Shown piece after piece: positions 1-6,340 of a DNA stretch of 34,934 bases (the stretch's first letter is position 1; each line of letters begins with the position of its first letter). Location of the stretch: the NCBI GenBank assembly GCA_900319035.1, contig ONMU01000025.1, positions 1 to 34,934 of the forward strand. Direction: 5' to 3'. The notes beneath the pieces were generated by a model, which saw nothing but the letters and a program-made list of their open reading frames with translations, was not told the DNA's origin and did no database searches. This DNA is from an uncultured Bacteroidales bacterium. GTDB taxonomy: Bacteria; Bacteroidota; Bacteroidia; Bacteroidales; Paludibacteraceae. The translations under genes were made by a program, and so were the position numbers.

Positions 1-38
1 ACCTTGTTGGCGGAACGAACTAATTTCTTTTTTGCCAT
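1..38 (-). CDS. 5' end of a gene cut by the window edge, possibly PspC-domain protein
   Basis: An ATG on the minus strand at 38, one base past the tamB stop codon, opens a frame reading MAKKKLVRSANKV to the window edge with no stop. A lysine-rich start followed by LxRSxxxV resembles the beginning of PspC-domain proteins, which usually continue with a glycine-rich first membrane segment. Only 12 full codons are visible, so the family is a guess. The one-base gap shows that it is translated in the same operon as tamB. Confidence 0.4.
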   Translation of the reverse strand, partial: MAKKKLVRSANK

Positions 39-39
39 A

Positions 40-3000
40 TTATTTTTGTTTTTGTTTGTCTTTCAGTTCTTTTTTATCTTTGCGTTTGGTGGAAGGCCAG
101 TTAAAATCTTTCTTCCACATGAAACCGACGCCTTGTATCGTGGTCGCCTGACGGAGAGAATACTTGTCCACGGTGTGCGTGTATCCTTTCAGTCGCCACT
201 GTCCGTCTTCGGTCAGCAGCACCTCCACATCCAAGTCTCCGAAGAACGGCTGGTTCGATACGTCGTTGTACCGGTAGCCGAAGTTACCGTTGATGATCAG
301 TCGGTCCACAGGCTGCAACTGGAACTGCGCCTCGTATTCCTGACTCGCGTTCGCACCTTCACCGTCCGAACGTATAGCCACACCGAGGGTCAGAATATTG
401 GTCAGCTTGGACAACCATGCATTGATCTGGCTCGTCACGGTGGACGAGAGCAGCGAATAGGTCGAGTTGAGGGTCGCGTACTGCGAGTTAGCCATGTAAT
501 CGGGCGTGAAGAACCGTCCGAAGACAAGCAGGTAGATCACCTGCCTCATCAGCATCTCATCCGTGTTGATCACCTGACGCACCTGTTGCTGGATCGACTG
601 ATCGCTCATCGGGAACTCCAACGAGAAATTGAGGGTCGGGTTATTGAGCAAGCCGCTCAGGTGCATACAAGTCAGCACGGGGACGTTCGTTCGTGTCGTT
701 GCCAACTGATCCACTTCTTCGCCGAACAGGTCTTTGAGGTTCGCCGTCACGCGGTATTTGGCGGTCACGTTCAGCTGCGGGTTAGTGGGGTCGCCGGAGA
801 AGACGATCGTCGAACCGTCACCTATGGTGAACTCCTTACGGATCACGTTCGCTACGGTGTACGAGAGTGTTCCGCGGGCGATGTCATAGGTGCCTAAGAG
901 CCGCACGTCACCCGTGTTCGTGTCATACGTCAGACGCAGACCTCCGCTGCCTCGGGCTTGGATGATGTCGCCGTTACGCTCACCTAAAACCAGCTGGAAC
1001 TGCAACAACGGATTGATGTCGAGCCCTAACTGCAGCAGACATCGGCCTAAAGGCTTCGCCGCTTTCTGCAGCAGCTCTTTGGCAGGGGTGTCGATGTTAT
1101 CCAAGTCATGCTCCTCTATCGAGTCGGTCTGTTCCTCGGGGTGCTCCACGAAGTGGATGAAGTTCGTCTCGTACGCCGTGGACACATTATCGATACTCAG
1201 TCGGAACGTCGAGTTACGGGCAGTCTCTGCATTCGCTTCCACACGTATATCCTCCTCACTGCCGGTGACATCCACTTTGCCGTTCGCATAGACCTTACCG
1301 CGCAACATCTGCCCTTGACGGTCATCGTCAAAGACGATCGCTTCATGCGCCTCTACATGCAGATCCAAGTTAAAATTGCGGAACTGGTTGTGGGTGATCT
1401 TGCCGTGCAGATCTAATGGGTTGCCCTCTTTGTCGGTCAGACGAATATTCGGAAAATTGATCGACGTGGAGTCCATGACGATGGTGTCTTCGTGGATCGT
1501 ATATCGTGCGCCTGTCCACGGCAGCGTGAGCGAAGCCTCTTTCGCAGCAGCACGAACGAGCACATACGTGTTGCCTTTATTGCCGCCAACAACCACTTTT
1601 CCGGTTGCTGTTCCCGTCAGGTCGGTCAGCACGGTGGACGTCCAGTGGTTCACAAAATCAAGCGGCACACCATTGGCTTGCATATCTAAGTTCCAAGTGC
1701 CTGTTCCGTCAAACAATGCCTTACCGTCCAAGTCCACTAATTTCTTCTCATTCCGCGCCACATCCGCATGGAAATGCAACGAATCGTCTATATGCAGATC
1801 CACTTCCGCATCGCCGAACCAACAGCCGTTCAGACCCATGGAATCCACATGAATCGTCGTCTCTATATTTGGCTTTTTCAAGGTGTTGGTCACTTGCGCT
1901 TTACCCGTCAGCAGACCTTGGAACATGATCGTCTGAACCGGCAGCAGGAACGGTACGACGTACCCGGCATTGATCTTCTGCAAATCCACTTCGAGGGTGT
2001 CTTTGGCATGACGGGACGCAATACCATGCGCTCTGAGATGCTGTCCGCCTCCCTCAAAAGCAAAATGCTCCACTTGTATCGTTGTGTCCGCCGCACACCA
2101 CGTCAGACGGCTGTCCGACAGGCTATACACCGAGTCGCGCAGCAACAACGTGCTCGGCATAAAATGTACATCTATCAGCGGCTGATCCGCGTACCGCGCA
2201 AAATGCGTCACGCACCGCAGATCACCGCCGTAGTTACCGGCTCGCTGTGCTGCCACCAGCACTTTGTTACGCTCTCTGTTACTCAGTCCGTCGCTCAACG
2301 CACGCTGTAACTGACGAGGCGTCAACTCTCTCCATCCTTCCGGCAACATCTCATCCACGTCGGACTGCTGTCTAAGTGTCAGATGCGTCAGCAGCGTGTC
2401 GTGGTACGCCAAGCACGAGAGCACGGTCTGCATCTGCATCGCTTCGGCAGAAACAGAGAAAGCCAGACCCGAACCCTGTCCGCCCTTATGACGGAGGGTG
2501 TCTATCGTGTTGAGTGTCAGCGTGATATCGTGTACCGGCGTACTGCCTGCTCGCACACCGGGTGCAAAGAACCGCATCTCCAACGACGGCTCTTCGCCTT
2601 CCTCGATCCGAGCATCCAAGGTCAGCGTCGGATGATCGCTCAGCGTGATAGGAGCCGTGTACAGACGTTGGATGTCACGCAGACGCTGACCGTCCGCACG
2701 CATCGAAAGCGACACCGGCAACCACTCTTCCTTCGGAGCCGCTACGGCGGAAGGCAAGTAATGATGCATCATCGCCTGAACAGCCGCTGTGATGTCTTTG
2801 TATCGGAAAATACCATCCGCTTGCGCCATCAGATAATCCGACCGAAGCGTGAACGACTTATAGTGTCCCGTCTCGCCGGAAGCCATCAGCGTCAGCTGTT
2901 TCATCAGGATCGAGTCTTTGTCGGTTGCCACAAAAAGCGAATCAAGTACCATGTATCCGCTGATCCGGTCGGTCTCGGAACCGTTCATATCAACCGCAAG

Positions 3001-4602
3001 GTTAAACCGCGTCTTCAGACCACCATTAAGCGCAGCGATACCCAAGGGCTTCGCATCAAAATGATCGCACCGCAGGTTGAAATTGACCTCGGGGTTGATC
3101 TCATGCAGATCCACCACACCGTCAAAAGCCAACATCAACATCGTGTCGTTGATATGAAACTCACCTTCATAGCGCTTAGGCTCGTATTTGCCGTTGATCC
3201 GCAGGTCGTTATACGTGTAGCCGTTGTACGTCAACTCACGCACTTTGGCGTTGATCTCGCCGCGCACTTCGCCCTTCTTGATTGTTCCGCCCGAACGGAA
3301 ATCAAGCGTCACGGAACTCAGTTTCTCTTGACCGATCATACGTCCCAAACGGAACCGGCGACCCACCACACGGGCTTGATATTGCATCTTTTCAAACACA
3401 GAATCGGCTTGAAAAGTACCGTCCGTAGTGATCGTTCCCAAAGCCGTACGGAAAGCCCCGTGCAGCGTCAGATCCTGCAGATGACCTTCCGCCAAACCGC
3501 GATACCGGATTGTGCCAAGACGGTGTAACTCTTTCGGCAGACGGATCGGCTGACCCCTCAGCTGCGACAGGAAATCCTGCATCTGAGGCGCACTCGTCTG
3601 GAAGTTCTGCAAGTCTGCCCGCAGATACGGGTTATTCAGATCCGGCAAACCGACCGCACTCACGTTTCCTTCGAGCACCGTCTTGCCGTTATACCGAACC
3701 GCTATGTCTTGCAGATAGAGCGAATCCAGCGTACCGCCAAACGTACCGTTCAGCGTCACAGCACGGTTCACCCTCCTCAGACCCGGCACCAACAGCGCTA
3801 CGTCCGCAGGCACCAACTCTGCCTCGTGAAAAATCAAACCGAAATGAATATCCTGAGCTGACTTCGAAAGATAGAGCGTGTCCCCTGCCGGAAAACGAAC
3901 TTCCATACCGCTGATGTCTAATTTCGACCTCGGCAAACGGGCGGAAAGAGTAGGGAACGCCAACATCGTGTCGTTGAGAATGACGTGCGCTTTCATCGAC
4001 TCCACGCTCAGCGTCTCGCCGTTCGTCACGTCCATCGCAAGATCCGTGATCTGGGCGTCCAACTCTTCGCTCGTCAGACGGTTCAGATCCATCGAAGCAT
4101 GTGTCAACTGCGCGCGGTAGTCCTCGTACCGCAAACGGATGTTCTCTAACCGCACATCCCGTACGCTCAGCAAACCCGACATCTCCTTGTCCTCTTTCTT
4201 TGACTCGCTCTTGAAAAGCGGCAAGAGGAAGCTGTAGTTCCATGTGCTGTCCGGCAAGCTGTATATATTCGCATACACGTCACGCACGCGCACATGACGA
4301 AAACTAATCTCGTTTCGTACTAACCGTATCGGGCTGAAATGGACATATAACTCTCCGGCGTAAAGCAGCGTGTCGCCTTGCAGATCCTCTATATAGACGT
4401 CTCGCACGGCTACGCGCGCAGGAAAACGGTATTCCACCGCTCCCACGGACGCGTTGGTGCCCATGGCTCGCGAGATCTCGCTTGTCACGAGGTTCACTGC
4501 AGCCGTCTCTACCTCATCGCTCGCCAATGCCGCTAACAGCATACTGCCCACTAACAGTATACCGACCACCAACACCGTTAATATGTATAATATCCGTTTC
4601 AA
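40..4602 (-). CDS. tamB: TamB/DUF490 translocation and assembly module protein
   Basis: A 1520-residue protein with one N-terminal membrane anchor (about residues 4-28), then a very long run of alternating beta strands typical of AsmA/TamB proteins. The C-terminal DUF490/TamB region (about 1130-1500) contains the GTYDIARGTLSY, FTIGDGSTIVFSGDP and LGVAIRSDGEG type segments of the family. Such proteins form a hydrophobic groove across the periplasm and help move lipid or outer-membrane proteins to the outer membrane. The start is a TTG with AGGAAA just upstream; an in-frame stop lies a little further upstream and no ATG precedes the membrane segment. A good promoter lies at 4619-4650. The gene has its own transcription start and runs into the next minus-strand gene with a one-base gap. 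Family assignment is secure; the exact cargo is unknown. Confidence 0.9.
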   Translation of the reverse strand: MKRILYILTVLVVGILLVGSMLLAALASDEVETAAVNLVTSEISRAMGTNASVGAVEYRFPARVAVRDVYIEDLQGDTLLYAGELYVHFSPIRLVRNEISFRHVRVRDVYANIYSLPDSTWNYSFLLPLFKSESKKEDKEMSGLLSVRDVRLENIRLRYEDYRAQLTHASMDLNRLTSEELDAQITDLAMDVTNGETLSVESMKAHVILNDTMLAFPTLSARLPRSKLDISGMEVRFPAGDTLYLSKSAQDIHFGLIFHEAELVPADVALLVPGLRRVNRAVTLNGTFGGTLDSLYLQDIAVRYNGKTVLEGNVSAVGLPDLNNPYLRADLQNFQTSAPQMQDFLSQLRGQPIRLPKELHRLGTIRYRGLAEGHLQDLTLHGAFRTALGTITTDGTFQADSVFEKMQYQARVVGRRFRLGRMIGQEKLSSVTLDFRSGGTIKKGEVRGEINAKVRELTYNGYTYNDLRINGKYEPKRYEGEFHINDTMLMLAFDGVVDLHEINPEVNFNLRCDHFDAKPLGIAALNGGLKTRFNLAVDMNGSETDRISGYMVLDSLFVATDKDSILMKQLTLMASGETGHYKSFTLRSDYLMAQADGIFRYKDITAAVQAMMHHYLPSAVAAPKEEWLPVSLSMRADGQRLRDIQRLYTAPITLSDHPTLTLDARIEEGEEPSLEMRFFAPGVRAGSTPVHDITLTLNTIDTLRHKGGQGSGLAFSVSAEAMQMQTVLSCLAYHDTLLTHLTLRQQSDVDEMLPEGWRELTPRQLQRALSDGLSNRERNKVLVAAQRAGNYGGDLRCVTHFARYADQPLIDVHFMPSTLLLRDSVYSLSDSRLTWCAADTTIQVEHFAFEGGGQHLRAHGIASRHAKDTLEVDLQKINAGYVVPFLLPVQTIMFQGLLTGKAQVTNTLKKPNIETTIHVDSMGLNGCWFGDAEVDLHIDDSLHFHADVARNEKKLVDLDGKALFDGTGTWNLDMQANGVPLDFVNHWTSTVLTDLTGTATGKVVVGGNKGNTYVLVRAAAKEASLTLPWTGARYTIHEDTIVMDSTSINFPNIRLTDKEGNPLDLHGKITHNQFRNFNLDLHVEAHEAIVFDDDRQGQMLRGKVYANGKVDVTGSEEDIRVEANAETARNSTFRLSIDNVSTAYETNFIHFVEHPEEQTDSIEEHDLDNIDTPAKELLQKAAKPLGRCLLQLGLDINPLLQFQLVLGERNGDIIQARGSGGLRLTYDTNTGDVRLLGTYDIARGTLSYTVANVIRKEFTIGDGSTIVFSGDPTNPQLNVTAKYRVTANLKDLFGEEVDQLATTRTNVPVLTCMHLSGLLNNPTLNFSLEFPMSDQSIQQQVRQVINTDEMLMRQVIYLLVFGRFFTPDYMANSQYATLNSTYSLLSSTVTSQINAWLSKLTNILTLGVAIRSDGEGANASQEYEAQFQLQPVDRLIINGNFGYRYNDVSNQPFFGDLDVEVLLTEDGQWRLKGYTHTVDKYSLRQATTIQGVGFMWKKDFNWPSTKRKDKKELKDKQKQK

Positions 4603-4618
4603 TTTCCTAAAAAGTCTG

Positions 4619-4650
4619 CAAAATTACTACAAAAATTGCATATATGCAAA
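4619..4650 (-). promoter_or_regulatory. Bacteroidetes primary-sigma promoter for tamB
   Basis: On the minus strand the -33 TTTG and the -7 box TAATTTTG are separated by exactly 20 bases; the -33 is extended as TTTGCATATATGCAA. The expected start lies about 12 bases upstream of the TTG start codon. Confidence 0.75.
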
Positions 4651-4795
4651 TTTTCGGGTATTTTTCGTCCAATAAAATATTATTTTATAGATTAAATGGG
4701 CATATGGGTCTTTATGCTTGCATAAAATGACCTATAGGCACATTTAATCCAAAAAGCCGTTAGGCAGGACGAAAAATACCCGCTTTTGCATATGC
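4638..4795. repeat. Nested inverted repeat, 158 bases
   Basis: Outer arms 4638-4670 and 4767-4795 are inverted copies; both contain GGGTATTTTTCGTCC on opposite strands next to a GCATAT(AT)GC palindrome. Inside, 4690-4717 pairs with 4720-4749 over more than 20 positions around a 2-base loop, with one two-base bulge and two mismatches. The left outer arm overlaps the -33 part of the tamB promoter, so the right arm is a mirrored partial copy of that promoter region. No reading frame fits. It may be a relic of a small palindromic element or a promoter duplication. Confidence 0.7.
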
Positions 4796-4894
4796 ACCGC
4801 AGGACGCGAACGTACATTCGGAGGGAACCCACTTGCGGGGCGTGCCGAAATTACTACAAAATTAAAAGTTTTTTGATAAAAAAGTGCAAAAATA

Positions 4895-4926
4895 TTTGGT
4901 AATATCAAAAAAATGTAGTAATTTTG
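4895..4926 (+). promoter_or_regulatory. Primary-sigma promoter for the 5007 gene
   Basis: TTTG at 4895-4898, a 20-base spacer and TAATTTTG at 4919-4926. It is followed by CAGCCGCAAA, mirroring the -7 box. The leader is about 75 bases and holds a GCGGC/GCCGC hairpin before the start codon. Confidence 0.75.
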
Positions 4927-5006
4927 CAGCCGCAAATGTAAAACAATCTCTTTTTATTCATTTTGACCCGAGGCGGCGACGGGATATAACAGCCGCAAAA
5001 TAAAGC

Positions 5007-5798
5007 ATGAAAAAAATATTCTTGTTGGCTGTAGCTACTGTTGCTGCGTTTAGCGCTTATGCACAGGATGTCATCATTACCCGTGACGCAAAGCGTGTTG
5101 AAGCTAAGATTCTGGAGGTCTCCTCTTCCGAAATCAAGTACAAAGAGTTTAACAATCAGGAAGGTCCTACTTTCGTTCTCACTACCGGTGAGATCAACAC
5201 CATCATCTATCAGAATGGTACGGTAAAGGTCTTTGACCAACAACCTCGTCAGGCTGCTCCGGCGTATGGCGCTGCTCCTGCTTATGCTCCCGCTTATGGT
5301 ACTCCGCAAGCTACCGGCCTGCCTATCGTGCGTAATGATGATGATTATATCATGGGCGATGTGCGTATGACTGAAGATCAGTATGTCGCTTTCGTTCAGC
5401 AGAACTGCACACAGGCTTACGAGCAGTATATGAAAGGTCAAAAACTCAGAAAGTCAGGCTGGGGCCTCTTCGCCAGCGGTCTTACCTTCATGGGCGTAGG
5501 TAGTTTGTTCGTTGGTCTGGCTTACGGATTGGCAGGACCTAAGACTACCTATTCAAAATATGGTAGCTCTTCCAGTTATGAGGATGAGTCTTTGTTCTTG
5601 GGTATGTGTGTCCCGGGTGCTATGTTGCTCGGTGCTGGTTCGGGTCTCTTCGTGGCTTCTATTCCGTGTATCGTAGTTGGTACCGTTAAGCGCAACAACT
5701 CCTACGAGCTTTACAATCAGACTTGTGCGCGTCAGACCGCACTGGAGTTTGGTATCCAAACTTCCCAGAATGGTGTCGGTTTAGCGATGAAGTTCTAA
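5007..5798 (+). CDS. Secreted or envelope protein of unknown function
   Basis: A 263-residue protein with a clear signal peptide (MKKIFLLAV..., cleavage likely after AYA at about residue 19). Residues 20-80 form a small all-beta module reading ITRDAKRVEAKILEVSSSEI and ending in IIYQNGTVKVF, a pattern often seen at the N-terminus of Bacteroidales envelope proteins. An Ala/Pro/Tyr-rich linker with AYGAAPAYAPAYG follows (about 84-100). Two glycine-rich hydrophobic stretches (about 150-178 and 197-226) could be membrane segments. The gene is monocistronic: its own promoter lies at 4895-4926 and a strong terminator at 5823. I do not recognise a function; a role in the envelope is inferred only from the signal peptide and hydrophobic stretches. 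Confidence 0.8.
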   Translation: MKKIFLLAVATVAAFSAYAQDVIITRDAKRVEAKILEVSSSEIKYKEFNNQEGPTFVLTTGEINTIIYQNGTVKVFDQQPRQAAPAYGAAPAYAPAYGTPQATGLPIVRNDDDYIMGDVRMTEDQYVAFVQQNCTQAYEQYMKGQKLRKSGWGLFASGLTFMGVGSLFVGLAYGLAGPKTTYSKYGSSSSYEDESLFLGMCVPGAMLLGAGSGLFVASIPCIVVGTVKRNNSYELYNQTCARQTALEFGIQTSQNGVGLAMKF

Positions 5799-5822
5799 TT
5801 ATTTAGAAAATCAAATGGCTTG

Positions 5823-5859
5823 AGGGTGTGTCAAATCTATTGGCACACCCTTTTTTTTT
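5823..5859 (+). terminator. Intrinsic terminator after the 5007 gene
   Basis: AGGGTGTGTCAA pairs with TTGGCACACCCT (12 positions, one G-U) around a 5-base loop and is followed by nine T. Confidence 0.9.
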
Positions 5860-5862
5860 GCT

Positions 5863-5914
5863 CCTTCCTCCTTTCCCTTTTCACCTTTCACCTTTCGCCT
5901 TTCGTCTTTTCTCA
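5863..5914. repeat. Low-complexity homopyrimidine tract
   Basis: Almost only C and T, with CCTTTC-type heptads repeated in tandem (CACCTTTCACCTTTCGCC). It lies between the terminator and the next promoter. No gene fits it. Confidence 0.6.
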
Positions 5915-5961
5915 TATTAAATGTTCCATAGTTCTGAAAAATAAATAATTTCGTGTTCAAA

Positions 5962-5993
5962 TTTGCGTATGTCGATAAAAATGCGTACCTTTG
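5962..5993 (+). promoter_or_regulatory. Primary-sigma promoter of the 6341 leader
   Basis: TTTG at 5962-5965, a 20-base spacer, and TACCTTTG at 5986-5993 followed by CACCGCAAAG, an inverted copy of the -7 region. Start expected near 6000, giving a leader of about 340 bases before the 6341 gene. Confidence 0.75.
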
Positions 5994-6016
5994 CACCGCA
6001 AAGTGCGCATTGGGGT

Positions 6017-6144
6017 CCCCGAAAATTTTAATTTTTGCGGGTGAAGAAGTGCCTCGGATGGCACTTCGAGTGTTGCAAGCAACACATAGAACCTCGGAGG
6101 CATCGGTTTTACCTCTAAGGCTCCCGCAAATTTTAATTTGTGGG
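6017..6144 (+). ncRNA. Structured leader RNA or small RNA (unnamed)
   Basis: Starting just after the promoter at 5962-5993, 6017-6041 pairs with 6123-6144 in a long closing stem with G-U pairs and two internal loops. It encloses two perfect hairpins: GAAGTGCC/GGCACTTC (6046-6067, 6-base loop) and GTGTTG/CAACAC (6070-6085, CAAG loop), then a GAGG/CCTC helix. No convincing protein frame uses this stretch. The known large families I considered (SRP RNA, RNase P, tmRNA) do not match. It could be a cis-acting leader of the 6341 gene or a free small RNA. 6145-6259 holds two further small hairpins (GTTAC/GTAAC and CGTCG/CGACG). Confidence 0.55.
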
Positions 6145-6259
6145 AAGAGGAGGAAGCACGACAACTATATTTGTTACCTAGTAACTTAATCGTTGATCGT
6201 CGCTTCCGACGAAGCGGAGCGGTATAAACCCTTGCAAACCGATTGTCGAACGCGACGAG

Positions 6260-6267
6260 TACCTTTG
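6260..6267 (+). promoter_or_regulatory. Possible second -7 box close to the 6341 gene
   Basis: TACCTTTG followed by CAGCCCCAAA, as at the other start sites here. The -33 is poor: TTG motifs lie 25 and 14 bases upstream, not 20. If active it would give a short message without the structured leader. Confidence 0.4.
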
Positions 6268-6340
6268 CAGCCCCAAATTGTTTTTAGAAAGAAAAAAATC
6301 AAAAACAATATTATATTGAATTAATTTAACAAAATATATT

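Noticed and set aside
5953-6189. A 78-codon plus-strand frame over the structured leader
   Set aside because: It starts upstream of the expected transcription start, consists of stem sequence, and the product has no sensible features.
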